The notes beneath the pieces were generated by a model. The model was not told the origin of the DNA, made no database searches, and worked only from the letters and a program-made list of their open reading frames with translations. Source: Actinomycetes bacterium (GTDB lineage: Bacteria; Actinomycetota; Actinomycetes; Actinomycetales; Microbacteriaceae). Taken from it: a stretch of DNA of 36,796 bases. Location of the stretch: positions 1-36,796 of the forward strand of contig JAJYBG010000007.1 in NCBI GenBank assembly GCA_021779075.1, read 5' to 3'. Shown here one piece after another: positions 11,051-20,208 of this stretch. The translations under genes and the position numbers were made by a program. The stretch's first letter is position 1. Each line of letters starts with the position of its first letter.

Positions 11051-12306
11051 CCGAGACCGTCGCCGCGCGCGCCTCCGCCGACCCGACCCGGCGCGTCCCC
11101 GGCCGCTGGATCACCGCCTTCGCCGTCGCCTGGCTCGGCATCTGGACGGCGCAGCTCACGCCGATCCAACTCCTGCTGCCGACGCAGATCGGCGCTCGGT
11201 TCGGCGCCTCCGACCTGCGGTCGGATGCGCTGTGGTTCGGCATCGTCTCAGGGATAGCCGGCGTCTTCGCGATCGTCGTCTACCCGCTCACCGGGGCACT
11301 CAGCGACCGCACCCGCTCGCGGTTCGGCAGGCGCCGGCCGTGGATCGTCGTCGGCACAGTCGTCTTCGCGGCGGGGCTCGTGCTGCTCGGGCTGCAGTCG
11401 ACGCTGGCGGGCATCGCAGTGTTCTGGTCGGTTTCGCTCATCGGCTTCTGCATCCTCACCGCGGCCCTCACCGCGACGATCAGCGACCAGGTTCCCGTCG
11501 GCCAGCGCGGCTACGTCTCCGGCTGGCTCAGCGCCCCGCAGGCGCTCGGCGTCGTGCTCGGCCTCGCCCTCGTCGCTGCGCTCTCGCTCGGCGCGGCCGG
11601 CGGCTACCTCCTCGTCGCGGGGCTGCTCGTCGTGCTCGTCATCCCGTTCCTCTTCCTGCCGGACGCCGCCCACCGCTTCGGCGGCCGGGCGCTGAGCCTG
11701 CGCACCATCGTCTCGGACCTCTGGATCAGCCCGCGTCGGTACCCCGACTTCGGCTGGACGCTGCTCGGCCGGGTCCTCGTCAACCTCAGCAACGCACTCG
11801 GCACCACGATGCTGCTCTACTTCCTCATCTTCCAGCTCGGCAACAGCGCTGCCGACGCCGCGAACAACATCGTCGTCACCTCACTCATCTACGTCGTCTT
11901 CGTCATCGTCGCGAGCCTCGTGCTCGGCCAGCTCAGCGACAGACTCGGCCGCCGCAAGCTCTTCGTCGGCATCTCCTCGATCGTGCAGGCGGTCGCCGCC
12001 CTGCTGCTCGCCTTCTTCCCGAGCTGGGACATGCTGCTCGTCGCGTCAGCGCTCACCGGCCTGGGCTACGGCTGCTTCCTCTCCGTCGACCAGGCACTCG
12101 CGACGCAGGTGCTGCCCGACCCCGAGACGCGCGGCAAGGATCTCGGCATCATGAACCTCGCCTGGGCGATCCCGCAGGCGTTCGGGCCGCTGCTCGGCGC
12201 GGTGCTCGTCTTCTTCGCCGGCTCGTTCACCTGGCTGTTCGTCGCCGCCGCCGTCATCGGACTGCTCGGCGCCGGCGCCGTCTGGTTCGTGAAGTCGGTG
12301 CGCTGA
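11047..12306 (+). CDS. MFS transporter
   Basis: YPLTGALSDRTRSRFGRRRPWIVVG, LGQLSDRLGRRKLF, about 12 hydrophobic segments; ATGA overlap with tetR. Confidence 0.88.
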   Translation: MTETVAARASADPTRRVPGRWITAFAVAWLGIWTAQLTPIQLLLPTQIGARFGASDLRSDALWFGIVSGIAGVFAIVVYPLTGALSDRTRSRFGRRRPWIVVGTVVFAAGLVLLGLQSTLAGIAVFWSVSLIGFCILTAALTATISDQVPVGQRGYVSGWLSAPQALGVVLGLALVAALSLGAAGGYLLVAGLLVVLVIPFLFLPDAAHRFGGRALSLRTIVSDLWISPRRYPDFGWTLLGRVLVNLSNALGTTMLLYFLIFQLGNSAADAANNIVVTSLIYVVFVIVASLVLGQLSDRLGRRKLFVGISSIVQAVAALLLAFFPSWDMLLVASALTGLGYGCFLSVDQALATQVLPDPETRGKDLGIMNLAWAIPQAFGPLLGAVLVFFAGSFTWLFVAAAVIGLLGAGAVWFVKSVR

Positions 12307-13548
12307 GTGGCGATCGATCTCTCCGCCCTCCCGGCCGACCGGTCCTGGGAGCGGCCCGGGTTCTGGCCCGCGCTCACCGCGGCCACCGCCGAGCTCGACC
12401 CGCCGTACGCGGCGCTGCACCTCGGGGCGCTCGCCGCCAACGCCCACGACATGCTCCGCCGCGCCGGCGGCAAGCCGATTCGGGTCGCGTCGAAGTCGGT
12501 GCGGGTGCGGAGCGTGCTCGACGCGGTTCTGGCCCTGCCCGGGTACGCGGGGGTGCTGGCGTACACGCTCGACGAGGCGCTGTGGCTCGCGGAATCCGCC
12601 CCCGATGTCGTCGTCGGCTACCCGAGCGCCGATCGCGCCGCGATCCGACGGCTCGGCGCGTCGGCCGAACTCGCCGCTCGCGTGACGGTGATGGTGGATT
12701 CCGTCGCGCACCTCGACTTCATCGACGCGGTGGCGCCGGCCGGTGATCGCGCCGAGATCCGCGTCGCGATCGAGCTCGACGCCTCGTGGGAGGGTCCGAC
12801 CGGGCGCATCGGGGTGTGGCGCTCGCCGGTGCGCACCGCGGTCGCGGCGCGCACCCTCGCCGTGCACGTCGCACGCCGGCCGGGATTCCGCCTCGTCGGC
12901 CTGATGTCCTACGAGGCCCAGATTGCCGGTCAGGGCGACGCGCCCGAGGGCCGCGCCGCGTTCGGCGCGACGGTGCGCTGGATGCAGCGGCGCTCGCAGG
13001 CGGAACTTCGCGAGCGTCGCGCGGAGGCCGTCGCCGCGGTGCGCCAGGTCGCCGAGCTGGAGTTCGTCAACGGCGGCGGCACCGGCTCTCTCGAGTTCAC
13101 GTCGGGCGACGACTCCGTCACCGAGATCGCCGCGGGCAGCGGACTTCTCGGCGGGCACCTCTTCGACAACTATCGGCTCTTCAGGCCGGCGCCGGCGGCG
13201 GCCTTCGCGCTCTCGGTCGTACGCCGCCCCCGCCCCGACATCGCGACCGTACTCGGCGGCGGGTGGATCGCATCCGGCCCGCCGGGCGAGGACCGCCTGC
13301 CGCGCGCCGTCTGGCCGGAGGGGCTCGGCTACGCGCCGCGCGAGGCGGCGGGCGAGGTGCAGACGCCCCTCATCGGCCCGGCCGCGAGCGCGCTGCAGGT
13401 CGGCGACCGGGTGTGGTTCCGCCACACCAAGTCGGGCGAGCTCAGCGAGCACGTCACCGCGTTCGCGCTGGTCGACGATGTCGACGGTCGGCCGCGGATC
13501 ACCGGTGAGGCACCGACGTACCGCGGCGAGGGAAAGGCGTTCCTGTAG
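12307..13548 (+). CDS. Alanine racemase-like, PLP fold-type III protein (D-threonine aldolase/amino acid deaminase-like)
   Basis: PIRVASKSVRVRSVLDAVL (candidate PLP lysine), GLMSYEAQIAG, FVNGGGTGSLEF, ELSEHVTAFAL; GTG directly follows the MFS stop. Confidence 0.8.
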   Translation: MAIDLSALPADRSWERPGFWPALTAATAELDPPYAALHLGALAANAHDMLRRAGGKPIRVASKSVRVRSVLDAVLALPGYAGVLAYTLDEALWLAESAPDVVVGYPSADRAAIRRLGASAELAARVTVMVDSVAHLDFIDAVAPAGDRAEIRVAIELDASWEGPTGRIGVWRSPVRTAVAARTLAVHVARRPGFRLVGLMSYEAQIAGQGDAPEGRAAFGATVRWMQRRSQAELRERRAEAVAAVRQVAELEFVNGGGTGSLEFTSGDDSVTEIAAGSGLLGGHLFDNYRLFRPAPAAAFALSVVRRPRPDIATVLGGGWIASGPPGEDRLPRAVWPEGLGYAPREAAGEVQTPLIGPAASALQVGDRVWFRHTKSGELSEHVTAFALVDDVDGRPRITGEAPTYRGEGKAFL

Positions 13549-14876
13549 TGCTCACCGCAGCCCCGTGGCGCAACTGGGCGCGCACCGAGGAGGTCTCGCC
13601 CCGCCGCGTCGAACGGCCGGCGAGCGCGGATGCCGTGCAGCGCGCCGTCGTCGCCGCTCGCGCCCAGGGCCTTCCGGTCAAGGCTGTCGGGTCGGGCCAC
13701 TCGTTCACCGGCATCGCGGTCGCGCCCGGCGTGCAGCTCGACCTCGCCTGGTCCGGGGTGCTCGGCGTCGACGAATCCGCCCGCCGCGCGACCTTCGCAG
13801 CAGGCACCCGTCTCTACGAGATCGCCGGCCTCCTGCGCCCCTACGGGCTCGCGCTGGAGAACATGGGCGACATCGACCGCCAGACCATCGCAGGTGCCAT
13901 CTCGACGGGCACCCACGGCACCGGGGCGCGCTTCGGGGGCATCGCGACGCAGGTCGCCGCCCTCACCCTCGTGACGGGAACGGGCGACCTCCTCCACGTC
14001 AGCGAGACGGAGAACGCGGAGCTGCTGCCCGCCGTGCGCGTAAGTCTCGGCGCGCTCGGCATCATCGTCGACGTGACGCTCCAGTGCGTCGACGTCTTCG
14101 CCCTCCACGCCGTCGAGTCGCCGCAGCCCTTCGACGACGTCGTCGACGCGTGGGAGGAGCACAATGCGGCCGACCACTTCGAGTTCTACTGGTTCCCCGG
14201 CACCGCCTCGGTGCAGACCAAGACCAATACGCGCCTGCCGGCGGATTCCCCGCTCGAACCCCTCACACCGTGGCGGCGCTGGCTCGACGACCGTCTCGTC
14301 TCGACGGAGGTCCACCGGGCCGTCTGCCAGGCCGGATTCGCCGTCCCCGCACTCCTCCCGCGCATCAACCGCCTGGCCGCCGCCTTCTGGGGCCGGCGCG
14401 AGTTCACCGACCTGTCCCACCGGGTGTTCGTCACTGATCGGGACGTGCGCTTTTTCGAGATGGAGTACGCGATCCCGTTCGCGGCGGTTCCGGATGCCAT
14501 CCGCGAGCTGCGCGCGGAGGTCGCCCGGCGCGGCTGGCGGATCTCGTTCCCCGTCGAGGTGCGCTCGTCGGCCTCCGACGACACCCTGCTTTCGACGGCC
14601 TCGGGTCGGCGCTCCGGCTACATCGCCGTGCACCGCTATTGGCGCGAGGCGGCTCGCGAGTTCCGCGGAGTCGCACCCGAGGGCTACTTCGCCGCTGCCG
14701 AGGCGATCTTCCGCTCCTTCGGGGGCAGGCCGCACTGGGGCAAGCTCAACACCGTCGACGCCGCATACCTGCGCGGCGTGTACCCCCGGTTCGACGAGTT
14801 CCTCGCCGTGCGCGAGCGCCTCGACCCGGAGCGGGTCTTCCGCAATCCCTATCTCACGCGCGTGCTGGGAGACTAG
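13548..14876 (+). CDS. D-arabinono-1,4-lactone oxidase / L-gulonolactone oxidase-like FAD protein
   Basis: VKAVGSGHSFTGIAVAPGVQLDL, NMGDIDRQTIAGAISTGTHGTG, GGRPHWGKLNTVDAAYL; GTG overlaps the previous TAG by one base. Confidence 0.9.
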   Translation: MLTAAPWRNWARTEEVSPRRVERPASADAVQRAVVAARAQGLPVKAVGSGHSFTGIAVAPGVQLDLAWSGVLGVDESARRATFAAGTRLYEIAGLLRPYGLALENMGDIDRQTIAGAISTGTHGTGARFGGIATQVAALTLVTGTGDLLHVSETENAELLPAVRVSLGALGIIVDVTLQCVDVFALHAVESPQPFDDVVDAWEEHNAADHFEFYWFPGTASVQTKTNTRLPADSPLEPLTPWRRWLDDRLVSTEVHRAVCQAGFAVPALLPRINRLAAAFWGRREFTDLSHRVFVTDRDVRFFEMEYAIPFAAVPDAIRELRAEVARRGWRISFPVEVRSSASDDTLLSTASGRRSGYIAVHRYWREAAREFRGVAPEGYFAAAEAIFRSFGGRPHWGKLNTVDAAYLRGVYPRFDEFLAVRERLDPERVFRNPYLTRVLGD

Positions 14877-14881
14877 GGCGA

Positions 14882-15244
14882 ATGGCCGATTTCGAGTACT
14901 TCATCTGGGGCAAGACCCCGCTGCGCGAGGGCGACTACGACGAGCTGCTGCCGCGCTGCGACGTCCCCGTCGAGCTCGTCAATGCCATGTACGAGGCGCC
15001 CGATCGGCCGCCGTTCCAGGGCAGTGTGAAGAAGCGCTACCACGGCCTCTTCGAGGGCATGTTCCTCGATTGGGGCAATCCGCTGCTCGCCCCCGAGCAG
15101 GCCGCGGACACGGCCACGTGGCTGCGCGGCTGGGCCGCCGGCGCGCCGGTGGGGGCGGGATTGCTCGTCGACGCGCTGCGTGTCGCGACCTGGCTCGAGA
15201 GCGCGGTCCGCGACGGCTGGTACGTCGACTGGGAGCGCTCGTAG
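14882..15244 (+). CDS. Conserved-looking hypothetical protein, about 120 aa
   Basis: ATG a few bases after the oxidase stop, same strand; MADFEYFIWGKTPLREGDYDELLPRCDVPVELVNAMYEAPDRPPF... Confidence 0.65.
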   Translation: MADFEYFIWGKTPLREGDYDELLPRCDVPVELVNAMYEAPDRPPFQGSVKKRYHGLFEGMFLDWGNPLLAPEQAADTATWLRGWAAGAPVGAGLLVDALRVATWLESAVRDGWYVDWERS

Positions 15245-15396
15245 CGTTCCGCCGAACACCACGGGGACTAGCCATCGCCTTAGGTGTTTCTGGGAGGCTG
15301 CCGTGACGCGGCTGACCCGCCAGTCCTCGCGGATAGCATGGCCTCAGACCCGCCTGCGCACCCGTCCGAGCGGTTCTCTAGAAGGAGCTGCTCACC

Positions 15397-15966
15397 ATGC
15401 CCGGCTGGCTTATCGCGGTCATCGTCATCGTCGTGGTCCTTGCGATCATCGGCATCTACCTGTGGTCGACGTACAACTCGCTCGTCACCCTGGGGGTGCG
15501 CGTCGACGAGGCCTGGAGCGACATCACCGTGCAGCTCAAGCGTCGTGCCGACCTCATCCCCAACCTCGTCGAAACCGTCAAGGGCTATGCCACCCACGAG
15601 AAGACCGTCTTCGAGGACGTGACGAAGGCCCGGGCGGCGACGCTCGCCGCGCAGACCCCGGCCGAGGCATCCGCCGCCGAGAACCAGATGCAGACGGCGC
15701 TGAAGAGCGTTTTCGCCGTCGCCGAGGCGTACCCGCAACTCCAGGCGAGCCAGAACTTCCTCCGCCTGCAGTCCGACCTCACCGACACCGAGGACAAGAT
15801 CCAGGCCGCGCGCCGCTTCTACAACGGCGGAATCCGCGAGTTCAACACGAAGATCAAGGTATTCCCCAACAACATGTGGGCCCGGAACCTGCACTTCGGC
15901 GAGCGCGAGTTCTTCGAGGTCGCCGACGCCGCGGCTATCGCCGAGCCCCCGCGCGTGCAGTTCTGA
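15397..15966 (+). CDS. lemA: LemA family protein
   Basis: N-terminal TM then YNSLVTLGVRVDEAWSDITVQLKRRADLIPNLVETVKGYATHE...ARRFYNGGIREFNTKIKVFPNN. Confidence 0.95.
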   Translation: MPGWLIAVIVIVVVLAIIGIYLWSTYNSLVTLGVRVDEAWSDITVQLKRRADLIPNLVETVKGYATHEKTVFEDVTKARAATLAAQTPAEASAAENQMQTALKSVFAVAEAYPQLQASQNFLRLQSDLTDTEDKIQAARRFYNGGIREFNTKIKVFPNNMWARNLHFGEREFFEVADAAAIAEPPRVQF

Positions 15967-16016
15967 CGACGTCCACCGCATCCACCATCGCACCGACCCG
16001 CGGGGCCTAGGCGCAC

Positions 16017-16916
16017 ATGTATAGAGCGATTGCCGCGAACAAGCGGAACACCGTCTTCTTCATCGTCGGATTCGTCATCCTCGTCGGCGCCATCACCTGG
16101 GTCGTCGGCTACTACCAGGGCGATTACTCGATCACGGTCATCGCGCTCGTCATCGCGCTCGTCTACGTCATCATCCAGTACTACGGCGCGTCGGCCGAGG
16201 CGGTGGCGATGTCCGGTGCGATCGAGATCCAGAAATCCGACAATCCCGATCTCTGGAACGCCGTCGAGAACATCGCGATATCGCAAGGCATGCCGATGCC
16301 CCGGGTGTTCGTCGTCAACGACCCGGCGCCCAACGCCTTCGCGACCGGGCGGGATCCCCAGCATGGCGTGGTGTGCGCGACGACAGGGCTGCTGCAGCTC
16401 ATGGACAAGCCCGAGCTCGAGGCCGTCATGGCCCACGAGATGGGCCACGTGCGCAATTACGACATCCGCCTCTCGACGATCGTCTTCGGGCTGACCGTCG
16501 TCATCGGGATCATCGCCGACATCTTCCTGCGGATGGCATTCTGGGGCGGCCTGGGCGGCAACCGGCGCGACAACAACAACGGCGGCGGCGGAAACCCGAT
16601 CATCCTCATCCTCGGGCTTGTCGCGCTGATCGTCGCGCCGCTCGTCGCGGCCCTCGTGCAGGCCGCCGTGTCGCGGCAGCGCGAGTACCTCGCCGATGCG
16701 ACGAGCGCCGAGATCACGCGACATCCGGATGCCCTCGAGAGCGCGCTGCAGAAGCTCGCCGACTACCAGCGCCCGATGATCCGCCAGAACACCTCGATGG
16801 CGCACCTGTGGATCAACGACCCCAACAAGCCGGGCCTCATGTCGAAGCTGTTCTCGACGCATCCGCCGATCCCCGAGCGGATCGCGCGCCTCAAGAAGAT
16901 CGGGTCGAGCTTCTAG
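16017..16916 (+). CDS. M48 family metalloprotease (HtpX-like)
   Basis: VMAHEMGHVRNYDIRLSTI zinc site, SRQREYLADATSAEITRHP, STHPPIPERIARLKKI; adjacent to lemA. Confidence 0.93.
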   Translation: MYRAIAANKRNTVFFIVGFVILVGAITWVVGYYQGDYSITVIALVIALVYVIIQYYGASAEAVAMSGAIEIQKSDNPDLWNAVENIAISQGMPMPRVFVVNDPAPNAFATGRDPQHGVVCATTGLLQLMDKPELEAVMAHEMGHVRNYDIRLSTIVFGLTVVIGIIADIFLRMAFWGGLGGNRRDNNNGGGGNPIILILGLVALIVAPLVAALVQAAVSRQREYLADATSAEITRHPDALESALQKLADYQRPMIRQNTSMAHLWINDPNKPGLMSKLFSTHPPIPERIARLKKIGSSF

Positions 16917-17111
16917 CGGACGGCAGCCGGCGAAAGACGGCAGCCGGGATGCCGCGGGAGACTCGCGAACGCGAGATGCGCCGCGGCCGCGAAACCCGGC
17001 TTGCGGTCGCTTCGAACTTGCTCGTCCGCTACAGCCGCTAGTGAAGTTGTGTTCTATTCCGGCTATGTTTAATGACCGCTGAATATCGTATCTATGAACT
17101 AGATTCGCGGA

Positions 17112-18629
17112 ATGGAACTCTTCGCGACGGCCGCGCTGGGCGCGCTCGTCGCGCACGTCGATGCCGTACTGCCCGATGCAGCGGCGATCGGTGTGCTGTC
17201 GCGGGACGAGCTGACCGCTGGGGTGGGCCATCTTGCCGCGCTGCGGGCATCCGTCGAGCGGGTAACGGCGTTGTTCGCGGCGGCAATCGCTCGCGAGTCG
17301 GGGCGCGAGCTGGGCTCGGCCGGGTTAGCGCAGTCGGCGGGGTTCAACACGCCCGAGCGGCTGGTTCAGCAGTTGACCGGTGAATCCATCGCCCGATCGC
17401 GGCGTCTCGTCGAGATGGGGGCACTGCTCGCAGAGCACGCCGAGATGATCCCGGTTGCGGGCGACGACGAGGCGGGTGCAGGTGGTGATGGCTGTGGCGA
17501 CACGGACAGCAGCGATGCAGACTTCGGTTCGCGGTGGGACGCGCCGATCGCTGCTGCGCTTGGCGCGGGTGCGCTCGGCCTCGAGCGTGCGGACGCCATC
17601 CGCGACGGCCTCGGCGCGCCCACTCACGACGGCCTTACTCCGGACTGGCGTCAGGCAGCCCGGCGGCTCGTGGACGATGCCATCCGGTTCGGCTCCACCG
17701 TCGAAGAGCTGCGGCGCGACGCCCGGCGCACCAGGGCACGGCTTGACGAGGAGCGCCTTGCTCGCGAAGAGGCGCAACGCTACGAGCTGCGCTCGTGGAA
17801 ACGCTGGCGGCGCCCTGATGGCATGACCCAGTACACACTGGTCGCCGACCCGCTGTCCGCCGCGACGATCGACGCCGCCGTCGACACCGCACTGTCCCCG
17901 CGCACCTCCGGGCCGCGATTCACCACCGCCGAGGAGGCCGCTCGCGCCGTAGAGATCGAGCATGATCCGCGCACGACCGAGCAGTTCGCGTTCGACACGG
18001 TGCTCGCCCTGCTCCGCACCGGAATCGGCGCCGACAACGGTGTGGTTTACGGCTCAGCGCGCCCCGAGGTGCGCGTCGTCGTCACCCGCAACGACCTTCG
18101 CCGGGCCGCGGCCGCCGAGACCGCCCGCACTGGCAACCGCGCTGACACCGGCGAGCCGAGCGGCAGACGCGCTAGCGTCGGCATTGCGCATATCGACGGG
18201 CAGCCGCTGCCGGTCACAGCGCAATCGATCCTCGCGAGCATCTGCGCGGACGGCTTCATCCCTGCCCTCTTCGACGAATCGGGCCGCGCCCTCGACGTCG
18301 GAAGGGCCCAGCGCCTCCACACCGATCGGCAGCGCACCGCCCTCGCCATCCGCGACGGCGGCTGCCTCCACCCCGGCTGCGCGAGGCCACCGAGCATGTG
18401 CGAGGCACACCACATCACGCCCTGGTCAGAAGGCGGCAGAACCTCGACAGATGACGGCGTCCTGCTGTGCCGTTTCCACCACCTGCTGTTGCACAACACG
18501 CGCTCGTGGATCGATCGCGGCGATGACGGCGTCTACTCGTGGCACCACACGCCCACCGGCGAACTGCTCGAACTCCGACCGAAGGGTGCTGCTGCGATTC
18601 AGATTCAGGAGATGACGAGCCGCTCGTAG
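17112..18629 (+). CDS. HNH endonuclease signature motif / DUF222 (13E12-type) protein
   Basis: C-terminal GGCLHPGCARPPSMCEAHHITPWSEGGRTSTDDGVLLCRFHHLLLH HNH motif with DUF222-like N-terminal part. Confidence 0.9.
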   Translation: MELFATAALGALVAHVDAVLPDAAAIGVLSRDELTAGVGHLAALRASVERVTALFAAAIARESGRELGSAGLAQSAGFNTPERLVQQLTGESIARSRRLVEMGALLAEHAEMIPVAGDDEAGAGGDGCGDTDSSDADFGSRWDAPIAAALGAGALGLERADAIRDGLGAPTHDGLTPDWRQAARRLVDDAIRFGSTVEELRRDARRTRARLDEERLAREEAQRYELRSWKRWRRPDGMTQYTLVADPLSAATIDAAVDTALSPRTSGPRFTTAEEAARAVEIEHDPRTTEQFAFDTVLALLRTGIGADNGVVYGSARPEVRVVVTRNDLRRAAAAETARTGNRADTGEPSGRRASVGIAHIDGQPLPVTAQSILASICADGFIPALFDESGRALDVGRAQRLHTDRQRTALAIRDGGCLHPGCARPPSMCEAHHITPWSEGGRTSTDDGVLLCRFHHLLLHNTRSWIDRGDDGVYSWHHTPTGELLELRPKGAAAIQIQEMTSRS

Positions 18630-18643
18630 TCGGCGATCACGAT

Positions 18644-18733
18644 GCAGGCTTCGATCGCGGTGCAGGCTTCGATCGCGCCGCAGGCTTCGATCGCGCCGCA
18701 GGCTTCGATCGCGACGCAGGCTTCGATCGCGCC
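18644..18733. repeat. 18-bp tandem repeat x5 (GCAGGCTTCGATCGCGNN)
   Basis: Copies at 18644, 18662, 18680, 18698 and 18716; variation only in the last two bases. Confidence 0.95.
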
Positions 18734-18794
18734 GATGCGCTTGGCAGCAACCGACCGCACTGTCCCGGCGCGGGTGATCGATCCAACTGATCGC

Positions 18795-20180
18795 TCACGC
18801 GCGCCAGCGGACGGCGGCAGTCAAAGCGGCGACCAGGGTGCCTCGCGCGGTTTCGGAAATCTCGACGCCCTCGAGGCCCTGCCACGCCGCAGCCTCCGCG
18901 AGCACCGGCGCGAGCCGTTCCGCGATCGCGCCGGTTTCGGCCTCGCGGCCGCTCTCGACCCACGCGGTCTGCACCCGCAGCACCCCCCTCTGACGGTCGC
19001 TCTTGAGGTCGATGCGGCCGACGATCTCGGAGTCCACGAGGATCGGCAGGGTGTAGTAGCCGTATACCCGCTTCGGCGCGGGCGTGTAGATCTCGATGCG
19101 GTAGTTCATCCCGAACACCCGCTCGAGGCGGGAGCGCTCCCACACCACCGGGTCGAACGGCGACAGGATGGCCGTCGCCGACACCGTCCGCGGCACCGTC
19201 GCCTCGTGCCACAGGTACGCCTTCTCGGGCCGGCCGGCCCTGGTCTGCCAGCCCTCGACCGCTACGGGCACGGCCTCACCGGAATCCACCAGTGCCTGCA
19301 TGGCTGCGGCCGCGAGCCGCGAGTCGCGCAGCCGGTAGTAGTCGGCGACGTCCTTGACGGTGCCGACGCCGTGGGCGCGCAGGCCCCGGCGCATGAGCTC
19401 GAGGTGGGATTCCTCGACACCGACGACCCGGTCGAGCACTGCCGTGGGCAGCACGTGCTCGGGCAGCGCGTAGCGCCTCTCGAAACGCCGGCGCCCCGCC
19501 GACACGAGCTCGCCCGAGCGGAACAGGATCTCGAGCGCGATCTTGACGTCGGACCAACCCCACCACGGGCCGCGGCGCACGTTGGCGTCGTGCTCGATCT
19601 CGCTCGCCGCGAGCGGGCCGCTCTGACGCACCTCGTCGAGCAGCCAGTCGACGATGCTCGCGTGCTCGTCGCGCCAGCTCTGCTCCCACCAGGCGCGCTT
19701 GCCCTCCCGGAACGAGTCGTGGCGGAATCGGAACAGCGGCCAGTCCTCGGCGGGCACGAACGCCGCCTCATGCGCCCAGAGCTCGAGGAATCCGCCAGTC
19801 GAGGACGGGTGCGTCGGCGTGAACAGCAGCCGGTCGAGCACCGCCCGGTCGTACGCCCCGAGTCGCGCGAACAGCGGAAGATAGTGCGAACGCTCGAAGA
19901 CGTTGACGGAGTCGATCTGCAGCAGCCCCAGCCGGCCGATGGCGGTGCGGAGCCGCCGCTCGCTCGCAGCGCCCGGCCGTTCGACCGTGGAGCCTTGCGC
20001 GCGCGAGGAGCGCGCAGACGAAAAGCCCTGCGCGCGCGAGGAGCGCGCAGACGAAAAGCCCTGCGCGCGCGAGGAGCGCGCAGACGAAAAGCCCTGCGCG
20101 CGCGAGGAGCGCGCAGACGAAAAGCCCTGCGCCGCCAGGGCGACGCGACGCGCCTGCGCCGCACTCAAACCCTCAGCCAC
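18795..20180 (-). CDS. Winged helix-turn-helix / YcaQ-like (crosslink-repair DNA glycosylase family) protein
   Basis: LSAAQARRVALAAQGF, GLLQIDSVNVFERSHYLPLFARLG, ELWAHEAAFVP, RLERVFGMNYRIEIYTPAPKRVYGYYTLPIL. GTG start at 20180 preferred; ATG at 20210 is an alternative. Confidence 0.85.
   Translation of the reverse strand: MAEGLSAAQARRVALAAQGFSSARSSRAQGFSSARSSRAQGFSSARSSRAQGFSSARSSRAQGSTVERPGAASERRLRTAIGRLGLLQIDSVNVFERSHYLPLFARLGAYDRAVLDRLLFTPTHPSSTGGFLELWAHEAAFVPAEDWPLFRFRHDSFREGKRAWWEQSWRDEHASIVDWLLDEVRQSGPLAASEIEHDANVRRGPWWGWSDVKIALEILFRSGELVSAGRRRFERRYALPEHVLPTAVLDRVVGVEESHLELMRRGLRAHGVGTVKDVADYYRLRDSRLAAAAMQALVDSGEAVPVAVEGWQTRAGRPEKAYLWHEATVPRTVSATAILSPFDPVVWERSRLERVFGMNYRIEIYTPAPKRVYGYYTLPILVDSEIVGRIDLKSDRQRGVLRVQTAWVESGREAETGAIAERLAPVLAEAAAWQGLEGVEISETARGTLVAALTAAVRWRA
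19996..20127 (-). repeat. 33-bp in-frame minisatellite x4 encoding AQGFSSARSSR
   Basis: Four perfect copies of TGCGCGCGCGAGGAGCGCGCAGACGAAAAGCCC (+ strand) at 19996, 20029, 20062 and 20095. Confidence 0.97.
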
Positions 20181-20187
20181 GTCACCG

Positions 20188-20201
20188 ACATTACTTAGAC
20201 T
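20188..20201. promoter_or_regulatory. Back-to-back putative -10 elements of divergent genes
   Basis: Minus strand TAATGT (20193-20188), 7 nt from GTG 20180; plus strand TAGACT (20196-20201), 7 nt from ATG 20209. Confidence 0.5.
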
Positions 20202-20208
20202 CGCTGAC

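Noticed and set aside
11025-12746. 573-aa Arg-rich ORF in an alternative frame of the MFS/racemase-like genes
   Set aside because: Out-of-frame translation of genuine genes; no domain signal.
17041-17111. Possible integration boundary or att site upstream of the HNH gene (locally lower GC)
   Set aside because: AT-richer stretch is short and looks like a promoter region (TAGATT-N6-ATG); no flanking direct repeats, integrase or transposase found.
18644-18733. CRISPR array or HIP1-like element
   Set aside because: Units are directly abutting with no spacers and there are no cas genes; the unit contains CGATCG but not the full GCGATCGC HIP1 octamer.
19996-20127. CRISPR-like repeats
   Set aside because: Contiguous 33-bp units, in frame inside a coding sequence, with no unique spacers.
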